Made by a program: the position numbers and the translations under genes. Below, piece after piece: positions 45,351 through 57,456 of a stretch of DNA of 64,000 bases. How positions within the stretch are numbered: position 1 is the stretch's first letter; the number at the start of each line of letters is the position of its first letter. A model generated the notes under the pieces. It was not told the DNA's origin. It did not search any database and saw only the letters and a list, made by a program, of their open reading frames with translations. The DNA comes from Neostapfia colusana (lineage: Eukaryota; Streptophyta; Magnoliopsida; Poales; Poaceae): positions 34,630,720 through 34,694,719 of the forward strand of contig JASWHV010000008.1 of NCBI GenBank assembly GCA_030760725.1. Direction: 5' to 3'.

Positions 45351-48300
45351 ATGACGCGTACTCGTGCCAACCCTGACGTTGGGGGTACCAGCCAAGGGGG
45401 AGAGACCTCCCAACCACCTCCCGAGGACTCCTCGGGACAGCAGCAGCAACAGCAACAGCAAACACCGCCACCGCCACTGCCAACGGTTACATTGGCCGAC
45501 ATTGTCGTGGCAATGGCGGGCTCGCATCAGCAGCACACAGAGTTGCTGCAGACTCTCATCGCCAATACGTCTCGCCCAGAGAGACGTCAAGATCGTGAGG
45601 AGCGCCAACAGAGCTCCTACTCCGACTTCCTGGCAACTCATCCCCCTGTATTCTCAAGGGCGGATGAACCACTTGACGCGGACATCTGGCTCCGCGCCAT
45701 AGAGATGAAGTTCGGGCTGCTCCAGATCAGCGAGCAGCGCAAGACTCAGTTCGCGGTCCAGCAGCTCCAAGGATCCGCGAGCGCGTGGTGGGCCAACTTC
45801 TGTGCTTCACAGCCCACCGACCGAGTGATGAGCTGGGCGGAGTTCCGGACGGCCTTCAGGGCCTATCATATACCGCCAGGTCTGATGAAGAGGAAGACGC
45901 AGGAGTTCTTACACCTGCAACAAGGGAGCCGGAACGCGCTGGAATACTCCAGGGCGTTTAACGATCTCGCGCTATATGCGTCGTATCATGCTGATACCGA
46001 CGAGAAGCGGCGAGACCACTTTTACCAGGGGCTTAACCCGCTCCTGAAGGACAAATTGGCGATGTTCAATCGTGGCAGCCTCAACGACATCATTGATGCT
46101 GCGATTGTTCAGGAGGACTCCGGCAAGGAGTTAGCAGCGGCGGAGAGAAAGCGAAGCGCGCCGCAGAGCAGTGGAGAAGGAGACGGTCCTTCTCAGAAGT
46201 TTCGGATGGTGAATCGCCCACCATCAGGTCCACGCTGGCAACCACCACAGCGGTCGATGCCGTTCCGCAGTCGGCCGTACTCTTCACCGGCATTCCGGCC
46301 AGCACTGCCAGCACCACCGCAACAACAACAGCAGCAGCGGGTGATGCCGCGTGCGTTTGCACCTCCGCAACGCATGCCGGGCTTTCGTCCACCGAGTACT
46401 CCACCAGCAGCGGCCACATGTTACAAGTGTGGTCGTCCAGGACACTTCGCGAGCAGTTGCCAGGAGAGGCAAGGCAGCGGAGTGGCACCACAGTTTCCGG
46501 GGAGGAATCAACCCCGGAACCCTACTAATGCGCGGCGGGCAAACCCTAGACCCGGCACTGTCCACCAGCTTGCCATTGAGGACGTGCCGGAGGGCGAGCC
46601 AATCCTTGCGGGTATGTTCCAACTCCACCAGCATCCCGCTATAGTACTGTTTGATTCAGGCGCCACGCATAATTTTATTAGCCAAGCTTTCATTGCTAAA
46701 CACAGTTTGCCAATACTACCCACCGATAGTCCATATATAATTTGTTCACCGGGTGGGAAGATTTCAGCAAGCGTAATGGTCTCCAAAGCACCATTATGCT
46801 TAGCGGGTAGAGTGTACCCCACGTCTCTCATTATCTTAGAGGGACAGCAGGTCGATGTCATCCTAGGGATGTCGTGGTTAACCCGCCACGGCGCTGTTTT
46901 AGACACCGTCCTTCGAGTCGTGCACTTAAACTCAAAAGTGCACGGTTCTCACTCATTATTTCTGGACAGTCCAGAAATAAAACTTCCAAGTGTCTATCAA
47001 GCCACAACCATCAGATTGGAAGACATTCCAGTGGTCCGAGAGTTCCCTGATGTATTCCCGGACGATTTGCCGGGGATGCCACCCGATAGAGAGGTGGAGT
47101 TCAAAATTGAACTTGCACCGGGAACCATGCCAATATCCCGAAGGCCGTACAAGATGGCGCCCAAGGAGTTGGCTGAACTGAAGACTCAGCTCACGGATCT
47201 TCTGGAGAAGGGTTTTATTAGGCCAAGCTCCTCACCATGGGGCTGTTCGGCATTATTTGTCAAGAAGAAGGATGAGACGTTGCATCTTTGCGTGGACTAT
47301 CGTCCATTAAATGCCGTAACCATCAAGAACAAGTACCCGTTGCCACGGATCGACATGTTGTTTGATCAGTTGGTCGAAGCAAAGATCTTTTCCAAGATGG
47401 ATTTAAGATCCGGGTACCATCAGATTAAAATAAGGGCTGAGGACATTCCGAAGACGGCTTTCTCGACGAGGTACGGACTTTATGAGTACCTAGTTATGTC
47501 CTTCGGCCTCACCAATGCTCCATCTCACTTCATGTACTTGATGAACTCGGTATTCATGCCCGAGCTGGACAAGTTTGTCGTGGTCTTCATCGACGACATC
47601 CTGGTGTATTCCAAGTCGGAGGAAGATCACCAGAAACATCTGCGTATAGTCTTGCAACGGCTGCGGGATCACAAGTTATACGCGAAATTCAGTAAATGCG
47701 AGTTTTGGATATCGCAGGTGCCTTTCCTCGGGCATATCATCTCAGCAGAAGGTATCGCTGTGGACCCAAACAAGATCACTCAAGTGCTGAATTGGAAGTC
47801 CCCGAGAACTGTTCACGAGGTACGGAGTTTCCTCGGACTCGCGGGGTATTATCGGAGGTTCATTCCGAACTTCTCAAAGATTGCCAAGCCAATGACAGAG
47901 CTTCTGAAGAAGGCCACCAAATATGTTTGGGGTCCAACATGTGAAGCAGCATTCAAGGCTTTAGTCAAGCACCTGACATCAGCACCGGTTTTGGCACAGC
48001 CAGACACAACAAAACCGTTCGATGTGTACTGCGATGCATCCGGCATTGGGCTCGGATGTGTGCTGATGCAAGACCGAAGAGTGGTCGCGTATGGATCACG
48101 GCAGCTTAGGAACCATGAGCAGAATTATCCAACTCACGACTTGGAGCTCGCTGCCGTGGTACTCGCACTCAAAATGTGGAGGCACTACCTACTCGGTAAC
48201 CTCGTACATTTATATACCGACCACAAAAGCCTCAAGTACATATTCACTCAGAAGGAGCTGAACATGAGGCAACGAAGATGGTTAGAACTGATAAAGGATT

Positions 48301-49906
48301 ACGAGATAGAGATCCATTATCATCCGGGCAAGGCAAACGTTGTGGCAGATGCGCTGAGCCGCAAGTCACACATCAACAATCTGACCATCACACCGTTGGA
48401 AGAGAGCGAACCACCACTACGTGTGATTCCATACGGAGCTCTCTACAACCTAGCTTTGATCCCCACCATCCGTGAAGAGATAGCGGCAGCCCAGAAGAAT
48501 GACAAGGGCATGTCACACTTGCGGAGACGTGTAGATAGTGGGGAGCTGAAATGCTTCCGGAAAGATGGAGACGGCGTCCTATGGTTCAAGGACCGGATCG
48601 TCGTACCCCGTAACCCGGAACTACGGAAGAAGATCTTTGATGTGGCTCACTTATCAAAGCTCTCTATTCACCCCGGCAGCAACAAGATGTATCAAGAACT
48701 CAGAAGAAAGTTTTGGTGGACACGGATGAAGCGCGAGGTTGCAAAATACGTGTCCGAGTGTGATACATGCCGAATGGTGAAGGCAGATCATATGCGGAAA
48801 CCGGGACTGCTGCAACCACTGGGCATTCCTGCCTGGAAGTGGGAGGACGTGAGCATGGATTTCATCGTCGGTTTACCCACCACCTTACAGAAACATGATT
48901 CGGTGTGGGTGATCGTCGATCGGCTCACCAAAGTTGCCCATTTCATCCCGGTCAACACCAACTACAACGCCAAGAAGTACGCTGAACTGTACATCTCACG
49001 GATCCTATGCTTGTACGGCGTACCCCGTACTATCATATCGGATCGGGGCACTTTATTTGTGTCCCGTTTTTGGGAGCAGCTACACGCTGCCTTGGGGACG
49101 AAGCTGATCCGTAGTTCAGCCTACCACCCGCAGACGGATGGGCAAACGGAGCGGGTAAACCAAATTTTAGAAGACATGCTACGAGCTTGCGCTATCGACC
49201 ACGGCAAGAATTGGGATGATCACTTGCCGTTAGCTGAATTCTCGTACAATAATGGGTACCAAGCCAGCATCAAGATGGCACCTTACAAGGCGCTATACGG
49301 TAGGAAATGCCGCACACCATTGAACTGGTGTGAGTCTGGCGAAAGGGTACCTTCGGGACTGACCTTGTCAACAACGCGGAAGAAAAGGTTCGACTAATTC
49401 AAGCGAACCTAAAACCCGCTCAATCCCGTCAGAAACAGTATGCGGACCGGAGAAGGCGCCCATTACAATTTGAAGTTGGAGATCACGTATATCTAAGGGT
49501 GTCTCCAATGAAGGGCGTAAACAGATTTGGGGTGAGAGGAAAGTTGGCACCCCGATTCATCGGTCCATTCCAGATTACCGAAAGATGTGGATCAGTGGCA
49601 TACCGGTTGAAATTACCAGAAGCACTTTCCGGTGTACACAACATCTTTCATATTTCCCAGCTGAGGAAGTGTCTCAAGCTATCAACGACCGTTCAGCTGG
49701 AAGACATTGAAGAACTGCAACCGGATCTCACCTATCGGGAGGAACCGGTGCAGATTATTGATGAAAAGGCCCGAACCACACGCAACCGTACGTTGTGGTT
49801 CTACAAGGTTCTATGGAGTAATCACTCCATGGACGAAGCGACATGGGAGAGCGAAGAATTCCTTCGCACTAACTACCCTGAATTTTTCACGTCGCATATC
49901 CGGTAA
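45351..49906 (+). pseudogene. gag-pol: Element D gag-pol polyprotein, one frameshift
   Basis: Start at 45351 (MTRTRANPDVGGTSQGG, matching the C gag opening). Poly-Gln and Pro near residues 30-45, the gag domain (SAWWANFCAS, EYSRAFNDLALYA), the CCHC knuckle CYKCGRPGHFASSC at 46419-46460, protease DSGA at 46653-46664, RT active site FIDD at 47585-47596, RNase H (YCDASGIGLG, LYTDHKSLKYIF), the integrase finger (CDTCRMVKADH) and the core with IISDRGTLF and SSAYHPQTDGQTERVN. The first frame ends at 49397 after a 1-base loss near 49349. The other frame carries on with the GPF-type motif RFIGPFQITERCG and the chromodomain (LWFYKVLWSNHSMDEATW) to 49906. Gag and pol are one continuous frame. All catalytic motifs lie before the break; only the integrase C-terminus and chromodomain are cut off. 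Confidence 0.92.
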
Positions 49907-49940
49907 TTTTCCACCGTCCTCTCTCTCATTTTCACCTTAT

Positions 49941-49975
49941 AATCTCGGGACGAGATTCTTTTAAGGGGGGAAGAA
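49941..49975 (+). other. Conserved hairpin and polypurine tract of D
   Basis: aatctcg gga cgagatt (49941-49957), then cttttaaggggggaagaa directly before the 3' LTR. The perfect 7-base arms are shared with C and nearly so with A and B. Confidence 0.85.
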
Positions 49976-52521
49976 TGTAAGGGCCTCAGTTTTTGACACA
50001 CATTTGCAGTGTTCATCACCACACCACACACCTCATTTGAGGAAGAATTATGAACACAAATGAAGAGCAAGTAACAATTATCAACATGCTCATTAGAGAA
50101 CAAACTTACACATTGCAAAAGTGGTATTTCCCACATGTGATATAGATGGGCTGGACATATGAAAACTCCTACACTTTGCTAAGGATGTCCACGCCATGTT
50201 TCACCCAAATTCAAAACCTTTTTGAGGTCATTTTGGGTATAGATAGGAAGAGGGCAGTTTGAAACCATATTCAAATTCAAACTTTTTATCCCATGAATTT
50301 AAAAGTGGAAGGCATATTCTTACTCAGCACATTTTTGTGAGCTCACACACCAATTTTCACTCCATTTGGAGTTGACCTTGACATGAGCTAAGGGGGAGAG
50401 ATTCAAACTTTATTTGAATTTCAAACTGGACTTGTGCTGAAATTCATTCAAACCAAACCTCATTTGAACTTTGATCTATTCAAATGGCTCATGGGTGAAT
50501 AATTTGAATTGCCAAGGGTAGTATGGGGTTCACTGTTTACAACAGTGATTAGGAGTAAATTTCAGAGGTTAAAACTGGAGGTGGGACCCACATGTCAGCC
50601 ACTGCTCAGATCAAGCCGACTGAGACTTTTTCACTCGGGTCGCCGAGCCGCAGCGGTGATCGCCACCGAGGCCAGCCGCCGCGCCACCAGCTGCTTGCCC
50701 ACGCGCGGGCGTGAGGCGGTGCAGAGCCTTCTTAAGGCGCCTGCCCCCCTCCTCGGCCGAGGTACCGCCGTTCTTCTCCTCAAGAACTCAGCGCCGGCCG
50801 AAAACTTCCGCAGCTCGGACTTGATCAGAGAACGCCGATCGCAGCTCCCTCCTTCCACTCCAGAGCCCCAGCAAGGTACTAGAGACCTTCCTCCATCCTC
50901 CCCGTTGCTAGAATTCGGTTGAAACCGATTGATATCGGCTGTGCCGAAAGATCAAACTCGGAACTTGGAACCGCCGCACCTCGGGCTCTCGTGGACATCC
51001 CAACCAGGGCGTTGTCACGCCTGAGCCAAGGCACCCTTGGACGCGCAGGTGACCGGTGCTGCTCATCCCCGAGCAACAGCTCGAGTGGTTGCTCACCGGC
51101 GGCGAATTTCCATTTTTCCCCTTTCTGTGTGCAGAACGACCTTCGGGTACGATTCTGTTTAATTCGTGCTCTAGAAAGGATTAGAGGGCCTCAGGCCGCT
51201 CTCACACGAGCTAGACACGGTAACGCACAAGTTGTCTTCACAACTCTGGGCCGGAGAACCTCTGTGCCCGGCGTAATTTGAGGTCTACCAATGGCGGAAC
51301 GAACGGGCGGCATCGGGCGCACGGTGAGGACCTATTTCGGGCCTTCCCCGAGCTGCCTCGAGCTCATGTCGACCTTCTCTAAGGTCCACTGATGCTCCCC
51401 GACCGGTTTCCCAAGTTGCTGAGGTGCTAGGGTAGTCAGCCGACATGGCCGAAGTCGTTCTGAGATGGCGGCTCGTCGCCGACCATGCTCCGGCCGTTGT
51501 CATGAGCAGCTGACCCTCGGATCCTGTTCCCCGAGTAAAAGTAGGCAGGGGCGGCCAGAATTGAGAAGTTTGGAGCTGTACAGCAGCCGGCGGCGAGCTC
51601 TCCGGCGAGGTCCCTCGGCGGCGGAGCGCGGGTGTCGCGAGGTTGAAGAAGGGGGTGGACCCCAGCTGTCAGTGGGAGATATTTTGAATCGGGATCCGGC
51701 TGCGGCCGGGATCAGGTGTGCTGGCGCGCAAAATCCTTGTGGGCCGCGATGTGCCATCGCCTAGGCGTGCGACGCGTGTCCCCTGGGCCCACGCACGAGT
51801 TTAAACTTTTCCCCAATTTTCAGATCTCCTTCAAACTTCAAATCCTCATAACTTTGGCTAGAAAGCTCCAAATTGAGTGAACCAAATTTTGCTGGATTCA
51901 GCTCTCTGAGTACTTTCCAGAAAATCAAGTTTCACTTCATGAAATTCCTTATTTCTCCATAATTAATTCCTCAAAATTTAAATGTTAGGAATTTTAACTG
52001 GAGAATCCTTTGGAGGAAAATCCTGAAATTTTACTGAGATATTCACCAAAATATCCTTGAACAACCATAAAAATTTCAGATCCATTTGAGCTCATTTAAT
52101 CCACCTAATGGTGTGATTAGTGAAACTGTTCCAAAGAAAATAGAAAATGTTCAGAAACATTTTCAGAATTTTCTCTGAAATTGTTTAGCTCATATCTTTA
52201 GTTAGGAACCTTCAAATTAAGTGAGACCAACTCCATTAGAACCCTCTAAAAATCTAGTTTTCAGAAAGTCATAGTTTGTTTCATGAAAGTCCTTAGAACA
52301 CCCTAAAAGCCTTTAATTAAGGTCAAGGACATAATTAATTGTGGATGGCTCAATTGAGCTTTGCTGCAACTAAAACTTGACCAAGTCTCTGTTTAGGTTG
52401 TAACCAAGCCACAGTAAAAGTTTCACAGTCATTAGGTCTGTCTAGCAAAGGTTATAAGCTTCACAAGTTCAAACTTAATAAATGCATTTAAATTAATACA
52501 TGTATGTCTTATATCATGTAG

Positions 52522-52602
52522 TCGCTAAGGTCGAGGAGGAACCCGAAGTCCTAGACTTCGTCACTCCGGAGGAGCAGCTAGCCTACGACCAAGAGCAGCA
52601 AG
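52522..52602 (+). CDS. LTR minigene, middle exon (D 3' LTR)
   Basis: Same as 41148-41228 with one silent difference. The GC donor and AG acceptor are kept. Confidence 0.5.
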
Positions 52603-53692
52603 GCAAGCTCCGGTTTGCATTAACCTTTTTACAAATTTTTATTGTTTTCAGCACATACTTGTTTCCTTTATTCTGTGCATTAGAGTCTTGATTGGAAGCC
52701 CCACTGCATAGCCAAGAGAACCATGGGTTGGGTTTAGGATTGCAAACCCCGTTAGCTACTGCATTGCTAGGATAGAGTAGGATTCTGTACAAGTCGAGTA
52801 GTTGGAACTACTCGCGAGAATAGGCTAGAGGCACATTGCTCGGGTAGAGATAGCACATGATACACATGGCAAGAAAATGAGACCGAGCGGAGAGTAAGGG
52901 CAGCAGGACTTTGGGGCATGTGTGCTGTAGCTTCGCTTGTGTCGATTGAGGACCGAGCCGTGTGCGGGCCTGTTGAACAAGCTGGAACAGTACCGAAGAC
53001 CTACCGGCTATATGGGAACCGGGAAACTGATGTAACTCGGGTAGCTGGTTATTGATGCATTGCCCGTCGTTCAGAGGGTAGGTTGAGAGCTTGAGGTGTA
53101 AATCGGCTGGCGGCACGGAGATGCGCGTGCAGAGACCTCTTGCTCGGGACGATGGGACCGGTTCAATATTTGGCTGACGAGTGAAAGGTAGTTGCGTACG
53201 GCGTCCGTGATGGTTGTTGTAGGCAACATCGAGTACGGGCGTACGTGACGGGTTGTTCGGGTAACCCTGCAGGTGTAAATCGATTATAATCGCCATCCCT
53301 CGCGGTCAGTGAGTACCACTTGTTCACTGTACCGTGACGTAGAAAGAACAGGCTAGTTACATGTTAAAATGTTGCTGATTGAAAGCTGGACATTGATTGT
53401 TAATGATATGCTGTAGCTTAGGGCTAACTAAAGTTCTTTTCAACTTTGGGCAAAGTACATGAGAGAAATGCGTTTCTTGTTTGATTGCGGCTCTCTCATG
53501 TACCTTAGCGTAAGGTTCTCCACAACCTGCTGCTAAAACTTGAAAGTAAGGTTCTACTAATTAGGCGAGTCCTTGCAACTGATTTTTACCTCATGTAACC
53601 TATTACCCTCATGTAGAAGTTCCATGTTTAGGTGAGACGGGTCAGACTTGCTGAGCCTTCGTGCTCACTGCTTGTGTTTGAAGCTTTTACAG

Positions 53693-53781
53693 GGTTCTAT
53701 GAGGAAGGGACTCCCGAAGAGGAGACGGAACCCCAGGAGGGGAACCCCGTCGAGTGGGAGTCGTGCACGCCGCAGAGTTAG
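53693..53781 (+). CDS. LTR minigene, terminal exon (D 3' LTR)
   Basis: Same as 42317-42405. It has two silent differences and one L to P change near the C-terminus. The frame is open to TAG. Confidence 0.5.
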
Positions 53782-54011
53782 TGTGCGTGTGTGCTAGCAA
53801 GGACACGTTCAAGGGCTGAACGTGCACTTGATGCTTAGTCTACGCCCGCGAGTGTGGACTAAACTTATTTTGATGTAAACATGTTCATAAACTTGTTTAT
53901 GTAATAAAATTTCCGCTTCCGCTTTGTACCTTTGACATGTGTTATACGGTGCTGTGCAACGCAGCACCCCTCAGCGTGATCCTGGCTCGACAGGACCTTG
54001 GGGTCGTGTCA

Positions 54012-54022
54012 GATACCACCTC
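54012..54022 (-). other. Right target duplication of D and first half of the B primer site
   Basis: gatac (54012-54016) is the right-hand target duplication of D. On the minus strand 54022-54012 reads GAGGTGGTATC, the start of the tRNA-Met primer site of B directly inside its 5' LTR. Confidence 0.85.
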
Positions 54023-54206
54023 TGTCACACCCGGTTTTTCTGAAGAACAACCAAGTGAATATCACATGTATGTCAGGATCATTTTCTCATACATGTGATG
54101 AAAAATAGTGAAGCATCATTTATTACAAGCCAGGTGTCGAATATAAGTAAGTCTTACATAGTAAATGTCTCGATGGACAATAATAAGTTCATCACAAGTG
54201 AATAAA

Positions 54207-56852
54207 CTAGCAGCGGAATATTATTCTTGAGGGCTCCATCACAGGCGTTGCACGGGGGTCTCCATGAACCTGGAAACCTTCTTCGGGTCCAAAGTCTTGG
54301 TCATTATACACCACCTCATTATCTTGACCTGAGCAGCAATATAAACCAACAAATATGCAAGGTTGAGTACCAATGGTACTCAGCAAGTGTGGGAAAATTA
54401 TGTCATGTATGGCTAGAACAAGGAGAGGTTGAACTCATGGTTAAAGCACTATGCAATTAATACCTATCACCTTAGCTTATTAAGCACCTACATTACTACA
54501 CAGGTGAAATGGTCCCAATCTTCCTTCTCATCATCATAACCAAATAACCATAACATAATTTTCAAATGTTAAGCTCCCCGCTTAACATCCTCAACTTCCA
54601 AAACCATCACTCCTCTAATCATGAATAAGTCCAAGCCGCTCTTGACCGTGAGCACGGCTGTCATGACAGTTTTTGACTCTGCAGAGTTTGTACCACTGTA
54701 CCCACATGTAGTGATTTCATCCCCCGTTACCGGGTGGACTAAAAGAACCTCCATTATGCCAGTGGCTACGAACCACATTCACACTTCCTATGTGTGTAGC
54801 CAGGAGATCACTACGAAGCCTTTACAAAGGGATTCCCGACGAGCGTGGGCCCACTGAGGTTTCACCCCTAACAGCATACAAGAGGCTCCAACCCCGCTGC
54901 AGTGGCCCCCTCTTGAGCCTTGCAGTTCATATGGTAGTCCAGCTGACACCTATTCCCCGCACCATCCAACACATCCATACTACGCCTGGGATACACCTAA
55001 TTAATTGGCCAAGCAGCCCCATCTCAGCATGTGGTTGGCACTGTAAAGCCAGGTTACATGCTCCATGAACCGGTCCTTAGGATCTAGGCAAGTACCAAAC
55101 ACAAACCCGAGTCTCGTGCACCCAGCACACAACCAAAACATCCAACTTGCCTTGATCCCGACCTCTACATAACTCACAATATCTCATTCAAGAGTATGGT
55201 AAAATAAACTGATGATCTCATATCCCAAACATCCCATTCTAAGCATGGCTAAGCATATGCATAATAATAAATGACATGATAAAATAAATCCCAACCCAAG
55301 CTACAAGGAAACAGGGTAATGCAATTCTAGGGAAATTTCCTAGCATGGGTTTCATATTTAACTTGACAATGCAAATAATTCTATCTACACATCCTAGCAT
55401 AGGATCAAAGTGGTCAAGGACACTTGCCTCCTTCCTGCTGCTCTTGGAATGGGTAGTCCTGATCTTGGAAAGGAATAACTTGCTCTTGAGCAGGTTCTAC
55501 ATCATACCATCACACATAGCAAAAGAAAAACAACAATCCATAAGACATAGTTCACACTTCTACTTCATACAAACCACACATTCATATTTATGAAAGTCGT
55601 TCACCATTATATGTGTTGTGGTTACTCTATGTGTGTTGATTTGTGGCTTGCATACACTTTTAATCATATGTATATGATTCCTACTTTGGTGTTCACATTT
55701 ATACTTACCTACTATATATATATGAGTTTCCAATTTAAATAAATTCCTTATATTCAACTACTACACCTTTTTACTACCAAGTATGTATGAAAGATATTTT
55801 TCTTCTCCATATGTGCCTTCAGAAATTCTACCAACCCTAAACTGAATTCTTTGGATTTTAGAAACTCCATTTATCTTTTACTAGTTGCTATATTTTGAGA
55901 TTTATTTTCCTATGCATACATGTGTGCTTTATTATGAAATTAGTAATACACATCATCTAAACAGAATAGGTTCTGGTCCTAAATAATTTAATAACATATT
56001 TTGACCTTGGCCTCTGATGTAAACTATTTCACAATTATTTTCCCTATTTTCTAAAACTATTCATTACTTAAAAATGTGTCCCTAAATGTGAATAATAAAT
56101 TAAACAGATTCAATTCAACCCAAAATATGTTTTTGTCTCACTCCAAAGTTTCCTAAATACTGAGAAAGTCTTTAATTAAATTTTGACAATATGTTTGTCC
56201 CACTTTTTAATTTTTTAACACTAGCCACATATTCAATTTCCTAAATTAAATACTAAACAGGGCTAAAAACGTAAACTCACCCCACTACAGGGTCTATAAT
56301 ATTATTTTCAGAATTTCCAGGGGTATAGCTACACTTATCAGAGGGGTTTTTCCTAATTTTTATTAAGTCCAGGGGCTAAAACTGATTTTTAAATGAATTT
56401 ACATGATTTTCTGAAGTTCCAGGGGCTAGATCAGAAGTTTCTGGGGCTAGCTCTTATTTCCCGAGAACCCCAGGGGGTAGCACGTAAGATTTCCAGTCTT
56501 TATAACGCGGAGCTGACGTGGACCGTCCGATTTTAAACCAACGGCTGAGATTATAACGTCGAACCGGTATATGGGGATTTAAACCCTACCGTGCGATTTA
56601 AAATAAACGGCGCACAAGCGGCCACGTCGCTCTGATCGAACGCGGGCGGCGCTGCCGGCGGCGCACGGCGGCGGGAAGCGGCGATCTCGCGGAGACTTTC
56701 GGATCTTCGAGAATTCTTCCTAGAACTGTGATTTTATGGCATAGATCGGTGGAGGAGAGGTCGGGGATCTTACCTCGGGGGTTTTCTTGAGCTCGGAGGT
56801 CCTGGAAGGTGATCGGCGACGAGGTCCGAGGTGAAATCACGGCGAGGCTCAT
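54207..56852 (-). CDS. Complete three-exon LTR minigene (B 5' LTR)
   Basis: Exon 1 (56852-56774) starts at an ATG (MSLAVISPRT...) about 190 bases after the TATA box and ends at GAG|GTAAGA. Exon 2 (55496-55428) lies between gatgtag and the GC donor GAG|GCAAGT and is Gln/Glu/Pro-rich (EPAQEQ, FQEQQEGG). Exon 3 (54328-54207) follows gctgctcag and ends in TAG. All three junctions are phase 1; the coding length is 79+69+122 = 270 bases, giving 89 residues. AATAAA follows at 54124-54119. The product would be small, acidic and Gln-rich, with no signal peptide or membrane segment. I do not recognise a family. The introns (1277 and 1099 bases) are AT-rich, as in grass genes. Neither splicing nor translation is shown, but the layout recurs in other LTR families here. 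Confidence 0.55.
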
Positions 56853-57042
56853 CGGCGCTGTGTTTGCACCGCAAGTCACCGAGTTTTCTGCACCTTTAAG
56901 GTTCCCCGGAGGCGGTGGATCAAGACCAGCGAGTTAGATCGGAACTTCCGAGCTTAGATCGGCCAGAATTCGCCGGAGAAGTCTCGGTTCTCACCGGAGG
57001 AAAATCGGTGGATCGCGTGGGAAAAACAGAATGAGGCCGGGG

Positions 57043-57050
57043 TTTTTATA
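57043..57050 (-). promoter_or_regulatory. TATA box of B LTR
   Basis: Minus-strand CTATAAAAACCCCGG, the classic plant TATA context, about 400 bases into the LTR. It is kept in the other LTR at 17530-17537. Confidence 0.75.
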
Positions 57051-57456
57051 GACGGGGAAAGGCGGCGGGGTGGTTTAAATCAAGTCCGCGTCGCCTAAGA
57101 ACAGAATTCAGCGGGGATACGCAGAAATCCCGATCGGTTTTGATTCGGGTGAGAGGGCGGTCCGGCGTGGCGCGAGGTAGAAGACGAGCTGGTGGGTCCC
57201 ACCTGTCAGTGGAAGGAAACAGCGCGCGCGGCTGCGGGCTGGCGCGGTTGCTGGGTGGGCCGGCTGGTGGGTTTCGGCCCACTGGCCGGTTTTTTTCTGT
57301 TTTCTTTTTTTCTTTTTCTATTTCATTTCGGTTTAGAGTTTAATTTGAATTCCAGTTTGAATTTGAATTTTTGCAAAACATGCAACACGTCCAAAAATTT
57401 TTAAATTCCCCTCTTAACATGATTTAGGGTCTTAACAAGATTTTTGGGGTGTTACA

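Larger units (their letters stand above)
38603..54011 (+). mobile_element. Element D: near-intact Ty3/gypsy chromovirus with orf0
   Basis: LTRs 38603-42635 (4033 bases) and 49976-54011 (4036 bases), duplication GATAC, sense plus. The interior has the primer site at 42640, a 1.5 kb leader, orf0 (44134-45078), gag-pol (45351-49906), hairpin, polypurine tract and 3' LTR. The LTRs differ by few substitutions and short indels. The single visible defect in the polyprotein is a 1-base loss near 49349. It is the most complete element in the window and, by nesting, younger than A and B. Confidence 0.92.
49976..54011 (+). mobile_element. 3' LTR of element D
   Basis: Same ends as the 5' LTR, closed by the duplication gatac at 54012-54016. 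It differs by scattered substitutions and a few indels (for example near 50281, 51870 and 53585). It contains the second copy of the minigene exons (52522-52602, 53693-53781). The LTR-end signal AATAAA is kept. Confidence 0.92.
14509..57456 (-). mobile_element. Element B: Tekay/Del-type Ty3/gypsy, 43 kb with nested C and D
   Basis: The two LTRs (14509-17941 and 54023-57456) are flanked by CGTAT and are of nearly equal length (3433 and 3434 bases). Sense is the minus strand. The interior contains two later insertions, C (19703-34548) and D (38603-54011). Without them and their duplications B is about 12.7 kb with a 5.8 kb interior, normal for this clade. In order from the 5' LTR it holds a primer site (split by D), orf0 (38390-37611), gag-pol (37306-34554) and, after C, the rest of pol (19702-17987) and the polypurine tract. 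Gag-pol carries one frameshift and three stops. Confidence 0.9.
54023..57456 (-). mobile_element. 5' LTR of element B
   Basis: 3434 bases, ends tgtcacaccc... and ...ggtgttaca, followed by the duplication cgtat (57457-57461). In LTR sense: A-rich U3 end (57.3-57.45 kb), TATA box at 57050-57043, GC-rich first exon, AT-rich introns, two further exons, AATAAA at 54124-54119. If transcription starts about 30 bases after the TATA box and ends after AATAAA, the R region would be nearly 3 kb and would contain the whole minigene. Confidence 0.9.
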
